Assembly: GCF_000829395.1 (NCBI RefSeq)
Contig: NZ_AP014680.1
Location: 1,922,001-1,986,000 of the forward strand
DNA: 64,000 nucleotides
Direction: 5' to 3'
Origin: Paucilactobacillus hokkaidonensis JCM 18461
GTDB lineage: Bacteria; Bacillota; Bacilli; Lactobacillales; Lactobacillaceae
How positions within the stretch are numbered: the stretch's first letter is position 1; each line of letters opens with the position of its first letter. Below are positions 27,110 to 36,635 of the stretch, piece after piece. The translations under genes and the position numbers were made by a program. The notes below the pieces were generated by a model. It ran no database searches, was not told where the DNA came from, and worked only from the letters and a program-made list of their open reading frames with translations.

Positions 27110-27434
27110 ATTTTTCAAGTTGTTCTATTTTTTTATCCAAATACTTACTCAATTTATCTTTAGGATATACGCCGGTTACTTTTTCCTTTGCCACACCTTC
27201 GTTGAAGACTACTAAGCTAGGAATACTCATTACCTTATATTCCATTGCAATGTCTTGACTATCATCCACATTGAATTTCACAAATTTAATTTGTTTGCCG
27301 TACTGTTGTTCCAATTGGTCTAATACTGGTTCCATCATTTTACAAGGAGCACACCAAGGCGCCCAAAAATCGACCAACGTCATTGTTCCTTGCGTGTTTT
27401 CTTTAAAATTATCTTTAGTTGCACTTACTGCCAT
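27108..27434 (-). CDS. trxA: thioredoxin
   Basis: 108-residue dithiol reductase with the active site WAPWCAPCK (Cys28, Cys31), an Ala in place of the usual Gly, and the cis-proline motif MSIPSLVVF. Cytoplasmic. RBS-like AGGTAAGAAGT precedes the ATG. It begins one base after the terC stop on the minus strand, so the two form an operon. Confidence 0.9.
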   Translation of the reverse strand: MAVSATKDNFKENTQGTMTLVDFWAPWCAPCKMMEPVLDQLEQQYGKQIKFVKFNVDDSQDIAMEYKVMSIPSLVVFNEGVAKEKVTGVYPKDKLSKYLDKKIEQLEK

Positions 27435-27435
27435 T

Positions 27436-28185
27436 TTACTTCTTACCTCGCTTTAATCCTGTTCGAACCCAGTGAATCACAAAAGTCATGACAAACATGA
27501 ACACAATGAAAACACCAAATGCCGTTGATGATATTTCAATATCAATCATCGGGATTGTCAAAAATAGTTTAACTGCAATCAGGCCGATTAATATATAAGC
27601 CATTGGTTCTAGTTCAGGTATTTTATGCATCAAGCGCATGATTACTTCCGCAACTCCACGCATCCCCAATATCCCGATTAATCCACCAATCAAAACAATG
27701 ACAGGATTGCTGGAAATCGCAAGTGATGCCAACACTGAATCAACTGAAAAGACAATATCCATCAATTCAATTTGAATGACCACTGACCAAAAAAGTGAAA
27801 AAAAGCGTTTTTTAGGCATTCGAATAATTTTTTTCTGTCGATTACCGTGCAGCTTATGATAAAAGAAATTCACCGACAAATAGAGTAAATATGCTGCTCC
27901 GACTACTTTGATTGCCCAAAAATTAATAAGATAAGTTCCAACACCAATGATCAAAAATCTGAAAATATAAGCACCCCAGATACCGTAAAAAAGGGATTTT
28001 TCTTGATCTTTTTTATCTGGTAATGCCCGTGTTTGAGCTGCTAAAACGATCGCATTATCGACTGACAGTAAGCATTCAATCATAACCAATGAAAAAATTA
28101 TCAACCAGTCATTTTCTGATTCAATCACCGTTGCCCAATTATGTAAATCAAAAAACGGACCGTAAAGTTTTTCTATAAGTGACAA
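27436..28185 (-). CDS. TerC-family integral membrane protein
   Basis: 249-residue membrane protein with about seven hydrophobic segments and the two conserved acidic TerC motifs: ECLLSVDNAIVLAAQT near residue 40 and DIVFSVDSVLASLAIS near residue 130. Relatives export manganese or metalate exported enzymes. The TTG at 28185 follows GGAGG with a 7-nt spacer and is the likely start; the upstream reading frame covers the ribosome site. Upstream of trxA in the same operon. Confidence 0.83.
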   Translation of the reverse strand: MSLIEKLYGPFFDLHNWATVIESENDWLIIFSLVMIECLLSVDNAIVLAAQTRALPDKKDQEKSLFYGIWGAYIFRFLIIGVGTYLINFWAIKVVGAAYLLYLSVNFFYHKLHGNRQKKIIRMPKKRFFSLFWSVVIQIELMDIVFSVDSVLASLAISSNPVIVLIGGLIGILGMRGVAEVIMRLMHKIPELEPMAYILIGLIAVKLFLTIPMIDIEISSTAFGVFIVFMFVMTFVIHWVRTGLKRGKK

Positions 28186-28239
28186 TAATTTTCCTCCAAC
28201 GTTTAAATACCCAATAATCTTTATCAAAAAACTATTTTA

Positions 28240-29127
28240 CTACAAATTATTAAAATAAGTTGGAATAGGTGCATTAATTTTTAATTTTGTTTGCTCAAAA
28301 GGTAAAATCAACTGTAACTCAGCTGCATGCAACAACATTTTATCATTTTGAACACTCGAATACAGTGGATCACCAATAATCGGATGACCAATTCCAGCTA
28401 AATGGACACGTAATTGATGAGTTCTGCCAGTTGCAAGTTCCAATTTGACTAACGAATTACCAGCTTTTTGGTCCACAACTTGATAAGTTGTTAATGCAGA
28501 TTGTGCATTTAGTCCAGCGATTATTCTTTTTCGTTTATCTTCTGGATCGCGTCCAATTGGAAGTTCTATTTTTCCATCTTGTTGTTCAAATTCACCACTA
28601 ACCCATGCTAGGTAATTTCGTGCAATCTGTTTAGTACTAATTAAACGATCTAAAATTGGTACGACAACCGGATTTTTTGCAATAATTATTGCTCCACTAG
28701 TTTGCTGATCTATTCGATGAACCATGTACGGAGCCAGTTGTTTTTTTGCCAAATATCCAGCGACAAAATTCATTAAAGTCCCCATTTCAAGCGGTTGATT
28801 GGGGTGTGTTTTGATTCCAGCCGGTTTGTTAACTACTAGTAAATGTTCATTTTCAAATAAAACCTCAATTGGCACACTACTATCCTTAAGATAGTTTGAT
28901 TGGCCAGTTCTAAAATCACTAGCTAAAAAATTCATTGTAATTTTATCTGCCGCTTTTACTGTATAATTCATTGGATAGTATTGTTGGTTAACCAATACAT
29001 CTTGTCGAATCCGTAAATAATGGACAATTCGGTGTGGTAACAACCATGTTTGTTCTAACAAGCTACGCAGATTGCATGCCTGAAAATTAGCTGGTAATTC
29101 ATATGTAAACTGCCATGTTTCCATCAT
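28240..29127 (-). CDS. RluA/RluD-family pseudouridine synthase
   Basis: 295-residue RNA pseudouridine synthase. Catalytic motif HRIDQQTSGAIIIAKN (the aspartate attacks uridine), followed by GRTHQLRVHLAGIGHPIIGDPLY, both intact. A possible S4-like segment lies at residues ~14-75. The precise rRNA or tRNA target cannot be deduced. It is divergent from the DUF218 gene. Confidence 0.88.
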   Translation of the reverse strand: MMETWQFTYELPANFQACNLRSLLEQTWLLPHRIVHYLRIRQDVLVNQQYYPMNYTVKAADKITMNFLASDFRTGQSNYLKDSSVPIEVLFENEHLLVVNKPAGIKTHPNQPLEMGTLMNFVAGYLAKKQLAPYMVHRIDQQTSGAIIIAKNPVVVPILDRLISTKQIARNYLAWVSGEFEQQDGKIELPIGRDPEDKRKRIIAGLNAQSALTTYQVVDQKAGNSLVKLELATGRTHQLRVHLAGIGHPIIGDPLYSSVQNDKMLLHAAELQLILPFEQTKLKINAPIPTYFNNL

Positions 29128-29162
29128 TAACTACATGCTTTCTTCATGAAAGGAGCGCTCGT

Positions 29163-30134
29163 ATGCTCACTTTACTGATTATTTTATTTCTAGTTGGGCT
29201 ACTTATTTTAGTGGTCACAATCAAGCAACCATTTCTACAGCTAAATGGTTACCTGATCGTTAGTTTGTTTTTTGTATTGTTAGTAATTGGGCTGAATATA
29301 TTTCATTTTACGACTGCCATAGCTATCTTAGTGCTTATGTTAGTACTAATAATTTGGTTATTGCTTGGACTCGTTGGATTGATCAGACGAACCCCTCAAC
29401 TCTTGGCCAAATTAAATTTTAAATTCAAACTAGCATTATTTATTGCCACAGTTTGGTTTATTATTGCCAGCTTCTTTATTTTTTTAATTCTTTTTAACTT
29501 AGTTAATTTCACAGCTGTCTTTTTATGGCTTATTTTTATTCCCGTTTATTTCATCTTAGCGCTATTAGCGTACTACGTTAATTCGTTTCTACTAACAAGA
29601 TCATTTAAATCACCAATAACAAATCAAATTTTATTAATTCTAGGTGCAGGTTTATTTGATGGCAAGCATCCTGGATCAGAGTTAAAACGACGTTTAAATA
29701 AAGCTATTCAACTCAGCCAGTTAGCTGATCGTGTTGCAATTATTGTTTCTGGCGGTCAAGGTCTTGATGAACAGCGCTCAGAGGCATCAGCCATGAAAGA
29801 ATATCTTATTGAACATCAAGTTATGGCTCAGAAAATCACCATCGAAGATCAATCAAAAAACACCTGGAAAAACTTAGTGAATAGTCAACAAATTATCCTT
29901 CACCATTTCGACGACAAACGCTCCATAGCGGTTATCTCTAATCAATATCACCTGTTGCGAGTTTGCTTGTACGCTCAAAAGCTTCACTTTAAAGTTGAAC
30001 CGATTGGGGTCACCAGTGATTATCAGCTTTATCCAAGTGCCTCAATCCGTGAGTTGATTAGCATCTTGTTACTCCATCCCTATCGCCATTGTCTGATGGC
30101 GATTATCCTGGCTATCATAATTAGCTTAGTTTAA
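29163..30134 (+). CDS. YdcF/SanA-like (DUF218) membrane protein
   Basis: 323 residues. The first ~150 form about five hydrophobic helices. The rest is the DUF218 domain with ILGAGLFDGKHPGSELKRRL, VSGGQGLDEQRSEA and DQSKNTWKNL, the family's conserved sites. Relatives (ElyC, SanA) act in envelope or peptidoglycan precursor metabolism; the reaction is unclear. ATG 29163 follows AAAGGAG; a far upstream in-frame ATG lies before the ribosome site. A short hydrophobic stretch at the C-terminus may be a last membrane helix. It ends 9 bp inside the convergent hydrolase gene. Confidence 0.82.
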   Translation: MLTLLIILFLVGLLILVVTIKQPFLQLNGYLIVSLFFVLLVIGLNIFHFTTAIAILVLMLVLIIWLLLGLVGLIRRTPQLLAKLNFKFKLALFIATVWFIIASFFIFLILFNLVNFTAVFLWLIFIPVYFILALLAYYVNSFLLTRSFKSPITNQILLILGAGLFDGKHPGSELKRRLNKAIQLSQLADRVAIIVSGGQGLDEQRSEASAMKEYLIEHQVMAQKITIEDQSKNTWKNLVNSQQIILHHFDDKRSIAVISNQYHLLRVCLYAQKLHFKVEPIGVTSDYQLYPSASIRELISILLLHPYRHCLMAIILAIIISLV

Positions 30135-31103
30135 GTTATTAACCGTCAACTCATCTGCCACAGAATAAATTCGAAGCTCGGTCCAAGATAGCATCTCTGG
30201 TTTTAACTGTAATTTAGTGATTTCTCCACGATTATACGATTGGAAATAGTAGCTCCGACTTTCCGCAACTGTGGCAGCACGATAGACTGAAAATGTTTGT
30301 TGATGAGCTGTATTACGTGGCACACTTACACTCTCTAATAAATGCCAACTAGAAATAATGGCTGCTTGTTCATCGACAGGTTGGTCTGCCCTTTCTTTGA
30401 AGTAAGCAGCTCGGATGAACCTTGAACCTGGTGAATACGAACCTGGCGGTGTTGATTTACCAGACAAGTTTCCAGTTGTAACTTTGGGTGTGTTCAACGG
30501 AACTTCACCTGCTTTAAATGCAGGTGTGAAATCAACATACTTATCCAAGCGTTCCAATTGTCGTTCAAAATGAGGACTATTAGTAACTATTCCAAGTGGA
30601 TTTTCGATGATCCGCATCGGATTTTGCGTTGGCTCAATCACTACAATTCGACCGGTTTCATCAACCATTGAAAAATGAAGTTCTGGCTTTCCATATTTCC
30701 AATCACTAAATTTTTCAGACATTAACTCAACTTCGCTTATATGTTCTTCAATTTCTAATACCGATTTGAAATTACCTAATACCCAAAAAATGAATTCAAA
30801 TGGCGCTAGTTGGATCTTGTCTGTATGCCGTTCATCAACTAATTGTGCTCCGTTTGCAAATGTTAATTTTTGTGCACATAAACCAAACTCGTTTACACCA
30901 TCTGAAACATCAATCCGGCCACGCTTCATACTGCCGCCACCAATTAGTGCATACTTATTTTGATAGTTTCGATGATCGAAAACAGTTTGCCATTTAAACC
31001 CGCGTGGTACAAATAGCGGTGAATTTTCTAATGTTGGCCAATCCATCGTTCGTGACAAAACATGGACGCCATCTTTAGCAATTTGTAAAATACTGGTACA
31101 CAT
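30126..31103 (-). CDS. choloylglycine hydrolase / penicillin V acylase family enzyme
   Basis: 325-residue Ntn-hydrolase (C-N hydrolase on linear amides). The start ATG 31103 is fixed both by GGAGG 8 nt before it and by chemistry: Cys2 must become the N-terminal nucleophile after Met removal. Arg18 and Asp21 (SRTMDW) match the family's catalytic set. Members deconjugate bile salts, hydrolyse penicillin V or cleave N-acyl homoserine lactones; sequence by eye does not decide, and the RTMDW form leans to the acylase side. No signal peptide. Likely cytoplasmic. Confidence 0.85.
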   Translation of the reverse strand: MCTSILQIAKDGVHVLSRTMDWPTLENSPLFVPRGFKWQTVFDHRNYQNKYALIGGGSMKRGRIDVSDGVNEFGLCAQKLTFANGAQLVDERHTDKIQLAPFEFIFWVLGNFKSVLEIEEHISEVELMSEKFSDWKYGKPELHFSMVDETGRIVVIEPTQNPMRIIENPLGIVTNSPHFERQLERLDKYVDFTPAFKAGEVPLNTPKVTTGNLSGKSTPPGSYSPGSRFIRAAYFKERADQPVDEQAAIISSWHLLESVSVPRNTAHQQTFSVYRAATVAESRSYYFQSYNRGEITKLQLKPEMLSWTELRIYSVADELTVNNLN

Positions 31104-31251
31104 TTGCTGGTCCTCCATTCGTATTAGTTTAAATTCAATCTAGCACATATTTTTTGTAAAAGCACTCATTTGCGCCTAATCAACCCTTTACAGATGCGAT
31201 AACAAAGTGTTTACTTTAGATATTATAATTTCGTTTCAAAGGAGTATCACT

Positions 31252-32169
31252 GTGCTTAAAATTCAACCAATTAATAGCCAAACAAAATGGATTCGAGTCC
31301 ATCAACCTGATGATCAAGACCGTCAGAGTTTAATAAATGATTTTGAAGTTACTACCGAAATGCTTAATTACGCCATTGATCCAGATGAACGAGCCCGTGT
31401 GGAATCTGATGAAGCTGCCAAAATTACTTTGCTTATTTTTGATGTTTTTGTTGCCGATATGAATAGTTCCAAACCACAGACCGCCCCTGTCGGCATTATG
31501 TTTACAGCGGATAATTTAATTACATTCACAAATGATCAAACTATTTTTGTTACCGACTTAATTAGTCAGCAACTTGAACGAACTGATCACGACCTCGAAG
31601 AAATTGAAACCGTTGATCTGATTTTACCTGTGTTATATCAGCTCTCTACCGCCTATTTTGCACCTATTCGTTCTGCCGACAAACAGCGTCTAAACATTCA
31701 ACGCTCATTAGAGAAAAGAACTGAGCGCTCTGCAATTGCCTCATTCATGAATCTGGAAACAGGTTTGGTTTATATTGTTACTTCTTTAAACACCGATGCA
31801 GCTCTTTTACAGGAGTTGCGGCGCCGTTCCAGTAATCTATCGCAATCACAGTTAGAGCTCCTTGACGACGTCATCATTGAAGCAAAACAAGGTCTTGAAA
31901 TGGCACAAACCACTTCCGACATTATTGAACGTGTTTCTAATGCTTATTCGAAGGTATTGGACAGTAACTTGAATAATACAATGCGTTTTTTAACTATTTA
32001 TTCGATTGTTTTGACTGTACCTGCTTCTGTGTTTGGCTTTTTTGGCCAAAACGTTCATTTACCGTTTAGTACATCACCAGTTGGATGGGAACTGACACTT
32101 GTTGTTACCCTTGTTTTAGTCATTATTGCTAGTTTTTTGTTGTGGGGGAGTATATTTAGAAGGAAATAG
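31252..32169 (+). CDS. CorA-like magnesium/metal transporter
   Basis: 305-residue protein with a cytoplasmic alpha/beta and coiled helical domain (residues 1-245) and two C-terminal membrane helices, the CorA layout. The pore signature, normally GMN, reads GQN in FGFFGQNVHLPF. The GTG at 31252 follows AAAGGAG by 7 nt. TATAAT at 31224-31229 is a likely -10. Metal selectivity cannot be predicted, especially with the altered signature. It ends shortly before hairpin element 4. Confidence 0.83.
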   Translation: MLKIQPINSQTKWIRVHQPDDQDRQSLINDFEVTTEMLNYAIDPDERARVESDEAAKITLLIFDVFVADMNSSKPQTAPVGIMFTADNLITFTNDQTIFVTDLISQQLERTDHDLEEIETVDLILPVLYQLSTAYFAPIRSADKQRLNIQRSLEKRTERSAIASFMNLETGLVYIVTSLNTDAALLQELRRRSSNLSQSQLELLDDVIIEAKQGLEMAQTTSDIIERVSNAYSKVLDSNLNNTMRFLTIYSIVLTVPASVFGFFGQNVHLPFSTSPVGWELTLVVTLVLVIIASFLLWGSIFRRK

Positions 32170-32209
32170 GGTTGTTTTTTTAAATTTCTTTTCGTCATTT
32201 TTTCTAGTT

Positions 32210-32345
32210 TAAACGTGTTCGCGACCACTGGCTCCTAACGTATAAGTAAAGAATCCCCTGATTGACTTCAAACCACGAAGTCAATCAGGGGATTCTTTAC
32301 TTATACCACGGAGCCAAACCGTGGACACTCACACTCTACACTCTT
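32210..32345. repeat. hairpin repeat element 4 with perfect 30-bp core
   Basis: The core is a flawless 30-bp inverted repeat (32240-32269 with 32277-32306) around AAACCAC. Outside lie the family arms: AAACGTGTTCGCGACCACTGG on the left minus its last base, and on the minus strand TAGAGTGTGAGTGTCCACGG, which begins in the asd stop codon. AGAGTGT is duplicated in tandem at the asd end (32332-32345). It separates corA and asd, which converge. Confidence 0.8.
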
Positions 32346-33394
32346 AACAAATCCATCTCATCCAAATACTCGGCAATCTCCACCGAATTCCAAGCAGCGC
32401 CCTTTAATAAGTTATCAGAAACATTCCATAAGTGGAATGATCCTTTGTTTTCTTGATCAGGGCGAATTCGGCCTACGAATGTATCCTTTTTACCCTCTGC
32501 ATTGATTGGTTGTGGATAGATTTGATTATCTGGATCATCTTGTAAAATATCACCATCAAAATTTCTAATTGCGTCACGAATTCCTTCTACCGTTGCGTTT
32601 TTATCTAACACGTCAAAATAAACTGATTCGCTATGTGCAACTGGAACTGGAACACGTGAGCATGTGGCGGTGACTTGAATATCATCACTATTCATATCCC
32701 CACCACACATAATTTTTTTCGTTTCGTGAATCATTTTCCATTCTTCATGTGTATAGCCATCTTCTTCAAAAACATCGATTTGTGGCAAAACATTAAATGC
32801 TTGTTGATAATGTTTTTTGTCACCCTTAACCGGCAATACTTCTGGTTTATACTCTTTACCATCTAAAGAAGCTCGGCTTTCATCTAATAGTTCTTGCGTA
32901 GCTCTGTTACCAGCGCCACTGACAGCTTGTAACGTTGTCACAATTACTCGTGATAACCCGTATTTTTCACGAATTGGTTCAAGTGCCATTACCATTTGGA
33001 TTGTTGAACAATTTGGATTAGCAATAATTCCATGATGTTCTTTTAGCGCCTCAGAATTAACTTCTGGTACTACCAAAGGAACGTCTGGATCCATTCTGAA
33101 AGCAGATGTATTGTCTATGACCACTGCACCACGTTTAACTGCTTCTGGTGCAAATTTTTTAGATACAGAACCACCTACTGAAAATAAAGCTAAATCAATA
33201 CCATCAAATGAATCTGGAGTCGTTTCTTCAACGGTAAGTTCTTCACCATTATACTTAACCTTAGTTCCCGCTGAACGTTTCGAAGCTAGCATTTTAACTG
33301 ACTTAACATGTAGCTTAGACTCTTCGACCATTTTAATCATGCGCGTACCGACAGCACCTGTTGCTCCGACGATTGCCACGTTGTATTCACTCAA
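32336..33394 (-). CDS. asd: aspartate-semialdehyde dehydrogenase
   Basis: NADPH-dependent reduction of aspartyl phosphate to aspartate semialdehyde, feeding lysine/diaminopimelate, threonine and methionine. 352 residues: [15 protein letters not shown] at the N-terminus, active cysteine in [11 protein letters not shown], histidine in [12 protein letters not shown]. The likely start is TTG 33394, 8 nt after GTGAGG; the longer in-frame ATG at 33424 precedes that site. The stop codon lies in hairpin element 4. It is apart from hom-thrB. Confidence 0.93.
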   Translation of the reverse strand: MSEYNVAIVGATGAVGTRMIKMVEESKLHVKSVKMLASKRSAGTKVKYNGEELTVEETTPDSFDGIDLALFSVGGSVSKKFAPEAVKRGAVVIDNTSAFRMDPDVPLVVPEVNSEALKEHHGIIANPNCSTIQMVMALEPIREKYGLSRVIVTTLQAVSGAGNRATQELLDESRASLDGKEYKPEVLPVKGDKKHYQQAFNVLPQIDVFEEDGYTHEEWKMIHETKKIMCGGDMNSDDIQVTATCSRVPVPVAHSESVYFDVLDKNATVEGIRDAIRNFDGDILQDDPDNQIYPQPINAEGKKDTFVGRIRPDQENKGSFHLWNVSDNLLKGAAWNSVEIAEYLDEMDLLRV

Positions 33395-33469
33395 AGTAAA
33401 GACCTCACTTATCTTAAATTTCACCTATTTTATCACATTAAACTACAAATGGATGCTAATGTTCATCAA

Positions 33470-33919
33470 TTATTGCTCTTCTTCTTTTTCAGGTAGTGGT
33501 TTAACAGCATAACTAATTTTTCCACCTTCATTAAAGCCATATAAAGTTTGCCTGTTTTCCTGATCAAAAAAACCTAAATTGACCGCACGTTTCCCATCAA
33601 TTAGCTCAATTCCTTTAAATGAATCTTCAAAAAAACGATGTAACCATAATTCATCTTCGATTACATCCTTACTTTTTTCATTTGCTGCAGCTAGTTTGTA
33701 TCCTTCATCTAAGTAATGCTTAATTAGCAATACTTTGATGTACATCCGAAAACTAAACACCCGTGCATCTTGATCAGCTTCTCGTTCATTTGCTGAAATA
33801 AATTTTTTTTGTTCCCAGTAACGCAATTGGCGCGTTGAAACGCCAGCCATTTTACTCAATTCACCAATTTTAAATCGTAAATTAGTTAAGTTAACTAGGT
33901 CTGATAAATTATTTACCAT
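33470..33919 (-). CDS. MerR-family transcriptional regulator
   Basis: 149 residues. The N-terminal winged helix-turn-helix reads FKIGELSKMAGVSTRQLRYW, the classic MerR start. The remainder is short, without a cysteine metal site or long coiled coil, so the effector is unknown. AGGGAG precedes the ATG by 9 nt. It lies 15 bp behind a GNAT acetyltransferase gene and is probably co-transcribed with it. Confidence 0.8.
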   Translation of the reverse strand: MVNNLSDLVNLTNLRFKIGELSKMAGVSTRQLRYWEQKKFISANEREADQDARVFSFRMYIKVLLIKHYLDEGYKLAAANEKSKDVIEDELWLHRFFEDSFKGIELIDGKRAVNLGFFDQENRQTLYGFNEGGKISYAVKPLPEKEEEQ

Positions 33920-33934
33920 CAAGTCTGACTCCCT

Positions 33935-34369
33935 TCATCGGATCGTCAACTGCATGTGCCGATGCAAAATACCGGCCTCTGTAAAAATTGAACCAACAGC
34001 CTGAAACCCCAAATGCTCATAAAATTCGATTGCTGTAATTTGCCCATCTAAAACAACTTTTTTTATACTATCTTGTTGTCGTGCTTGCGCAACAATGGCT
34101 TCAATTATTTGTCCTGCATAACCATGCTTACGGTTATCTTTAAGTGTAGCCACGCGTTGGATCCGCCACTCCTCTAAATGTTCTCGAACACGGACAGTTG
34201 CAACCGGTTTGCCATCAACGTAACCGACAAAATGGTGTGCTCCGCGTTCGTGATGATCTCGTTCCAAATCTTCTGGAACGTGTTGTTCTTGAACAAACAC
34301 GGCCATTCTTATTTGAAATGCATCATCAAAAATAGGACTTGTAATATCAGTAGTCTCTTTAATCTCCAT
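33935..34369 (-). CDS. GNAT-family N-acetyltransferase
   Basis: 144-residue acetyl-CoA-dependent acyltransferase of the ElaA/YjcF type: IRMAVFVQEQHVPEDLE near the start, the acetyl-CoA loop RKHGYAGQII and FYEHLGFQAVGSIFTEAGI at the end. Substrate unknown. Upstream of the MerR gene, with 15 bp between them. Confidence 0.85.
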   Translation of the reverse strand: MEIKETTDITSPIFDDAFQIRMAVFVQEQHVPEDLERDHHERGAHHFVGYVDGKPVATVRVREHLEEWRIQRVATLKDNRKHGYAGQIIEAIVAQARQQDSIKKVVLDGQITAIEFYEHLGFQAVGSIFTEAGILHRHMQLTIR

Positions 34370-34478
34370 AATTAATTTGGTCCTTTATTTATTAGTCTAT
34401 TTTAACCAGACACTTTCCGTGCAAAACAGCCATATTAACATTATACTACCCTTAAAATAAGATTGAGGTGAAACTGTC

Positions 34479-35366
34479 ATGAAAATTCATCATATTTCGA
34501 ATCTCGCAGCTAACGCAACCGTTAATCAACATTTTTATACCGATATTTTGGGCCTAAGATTAGTTAAAAACACTGTTAATCAAGAAAATTTTAAAATTCG
34601 GCACCTATTTTATGGCGATTACGAAGGTACCCCTGGTACTGTCATCACTTTTTTTGTTTTTCCTTATTTAGGACACCGCACAGATGGTAATCATTATATC
34701 GGTGGCATGACACTAGCAATCCCAGCTGGATCAATTGGTTGGTGGCAGCAATGGCTGACAAATCAACAAGTACCTGTAGTATTACAAAATAATCAGCTAG
34801 TATTTACAGATCCAGATGAGATGACAATCGTGCTCACGCAGACTGACGATGTTTTGCCGCCTAAACGCCAAGTACCTGATAATAATATTCCTGGTGAATA
34901 TCAGCTCACTGGTATCTTAGGAACTAATTGGGCTGGACCTAACATTGATCCAACTAAAGATTTTTTTCAGCAATTTATTGATACGTCAACTGATAATCAA
35001 AGCAAAGTAACACTGTCGGATGGACAATTTATCCAACTAATTCAATCTGATAAAAACGTTCGTTCAAGGTTTGGTCGCGGTAGTATTGATCACTTAGCTC
35101 TTCAGGTCACCAATGAAACTGAATTATTTGATTTTTGGCAACAAGCAGTCGATCAAGGGTGGCAAGTTGAAATGTATCGTGATCGAACTTGGTTCAAAAG
35201 TATCTATTTGCGTGATCCAAGCGATAACCGCCTTGAGTTAGCAACTACATCCCCAGGCTTCACGATTGATGAACCACTAGCATCTTTGGGAGAAAAATTA
35301 ACGTTACCACAGTGGCTAGAACCTAAACGCTCAGAAATTGAAATAGCATTATCCAAACAAAAATAG
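34479..35366 (+). CDS. VOC-family ring-cleaving dioxygenase-like protein (MhqO type)
   Basis: 295 residues with two glyoxalase-fold repeats. The N-terminal IHHISNLAANATVNQHFYTDILGLRLVKNTVNQ region and SIDHLALQV in the second half supply metal-binding histidines, and NRLELATTSPGF a glutamate. Similar Bacillus proteins (MhqO) respond to quinones. TTGAGGTGAAACTGTC precedes the ATG. Monocistronic, divergent from the GNAT-MerR pair. Confidence 0.85.
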   Translation: MKIHHISNLAANATVNQHFYTDILGLRLVKNTVNQENFKIRHLFYGDYEGTPGTVITFFVFPYLGHRTDGNHYIGGMTLAIPAGSIGWWQQWLTNQQVPVVLQNNQLVFTDPDEMTIVLTQTDDVLPPKRQVPDNNIPGEYQLTGILGTNWAGPNIDPTKDFFQQFIDTSTDNQSKVTLSDGQFIQLIQSDKNVRSRFGRGSIDHLALQVTNETELFDFWQQAVDQGWQVEMYRDRTWFKSIYLRDPSDNRLELATTSPGFTIDEPLASLGEKLTLPQWLEPKRSEIEIALSKQK

Positions 35367-35368
35367 TT

Positions 35369-36025
35369 TTAGTGATTATAATATTCAACCTTAACATCTT
35401 GACCGGTTAGAATCATTTTTGTAACACTGCCGTTGTCTGGACGGACCGATAAATCATACTTATCTCCAGCAAACCGTTCCATCATGCTCAACAAAGTATT
35501 GCCATGACTAATTAATAGTACATTATCGTTGTCATGCAGCTGTTTGTTAGCTCGAATTAATTGAAATCCTTGATTCAATCGCTGCCAATATTCGTCGTTA
35601 TTTTCAGCGTCATGAAATGGATCCGCTTCTTTAAGAAAATCTTTAGCTTTTCCAATTGAATACTTAGCAACAATTTCTTTAAAAGTTGGCACTCCGTGTG
35701 GGGCGCCAGCTACATACCAAGCTTCATCCATGTTGGTTCCTTCATAATAACCATAAAACTCTTCTCTAAAAAATGGTGTTGATTGGGCCTTTTTAACTGA
35801 GCCTGATTCATTAAGATTTAAGATTGTTTGAACCGTTTGTTGGGCCCGCGTAGTATCACTGCAATATGCTGCAGCAAAGCTTAAGTTTGCTAGTTTCTGA
35901 CCGGCAGTATTGGCGTCTTCAATTCCCTTTTCAGTCAGGGGTGAATTACTCCATCCCTGCAATTTATTATAAATATTATAGTAAGTCTGTCCGTGTCGAA
36001 CAACATAAACATTAACTTTAGTCAT
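35369..36025 (-). CDS. histidine phosphatase family protein
   Basis: 218-residue phosphoglycerate-mutase-like phosphatase with the phosphohistidine motif VVRHGQTYYN at residues 8-17, EEFYGYYEG and the second catalytic His in LLISHGNTLLS. Lactobacilli carry several such paralogues; a broad phosphatase is more likely than a glycolytic mutase. GGGAGGAATCAAA precedes the ATG. Its end is 3 bp from the convergent dioxygenase-like gene. Confidence 0.85.
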   Translation of the reverse strand: MTKVNVYVVRHGQTYYNIYNKLQGWSNSPLTEKGIEDANTAGQKLANLSFAAAYCSDTTRAQQTVQTILNLNESGSVKKAQSTPFFREEFYGYYEGTNMDEAWYVAGAPHGVPTFKEIVAKYSIGKAKDFLKEADPFHDAENNDEYWQRLNQGFQLIRANKQLHDNDNVLLISHGNTLLSMMERFAGDKYDLSVRPDNGSVTKMILTGQDVKVEYYNH

Positions 36026-36164
36026 TTTGATTCCTCCCGTTTGATCAGTACCACATCGAAATCAGTTCTCTTTTCTTACCTTAACGCAAGTATTAGGTTT
36101 AAGCCACAAATTCTTCATAGCCACTCGCTATGCTTACTACAATCTAGAAAAGCAGGTGACTAAC

Positions 36165-36425
36165 ATGAACTTAATCGAAAACACAAATCAACATTCAGAA
36201 AATATGGTTGCCGCTAAAGTTATTGCTATGACTCAAAAATTAATTACTGTAATGACACAAGATGGTCAATACTTAACTGTTCCAATTACCATTCAAGAAC
36301 GTCGTGACAATTTATTTATTGCTTCAATCAAGGATATTTGGCACGCCGGAATTTGGATTCCAGTGAACCGTAAATTTCACGGTTTGTTAGAATATGATTG
36401 GATTACCAACCCAACTTTAGGTTAA
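36165..36425 (+). CDS. small conserved-looking hypothetical protein
   Basis: 86 residues, soluble, no motif I recognise. Two beta-rich stretches (VIAMTQKLITVMTQDGQYL and LFIASIKDIWHAGIWI) suggest a small beta-barrel or nucleic-acid-binding fold, which is a guess. AGCAGGTG stands before the ATG at 36165. Independent, between the phosphatase and ltaS. Confidence 0.6.
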   Translation: MNLIENTNQHSENMVAAKVIAMTQKLITVMTQDGQYLTVPITIQERRDNLFIASIKDIWHAGIWIPVNRKFHGLLEYDWITNPTLG

Positions 36426-36635
36426 AAAACATTCACACGGACACTTCAATGAACTCTTAACTTTTCATTATTCTTAGCACTCGCTAGTTTCTCACTCTCA
36501 ATTTATGATAAAATGTTGATATTTGATAAATCAATTGCGATCTGAAATCAATGGATCATTTGATCAATTTAAATTTAACTGCAAAAATATACGTTATGTA
36601 TTTTTGAATTCTATTGAGACTGTGAGGAACATTAA

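Noticed and set aside
27460-27480. TTCGAACCC resembling a tRNA T-loop
   Set aside because: It lies inside the terC coding sequence and no cloverleaf can be built around it.
30126-31103. Assigning the enzyme specifically as bile salt hydrolase
   Set aside because: Cys2, Arg18 and Asp21 are shared by bile salt hydrolases and penicillin V acylases; nothing I can see by eye decides between them.
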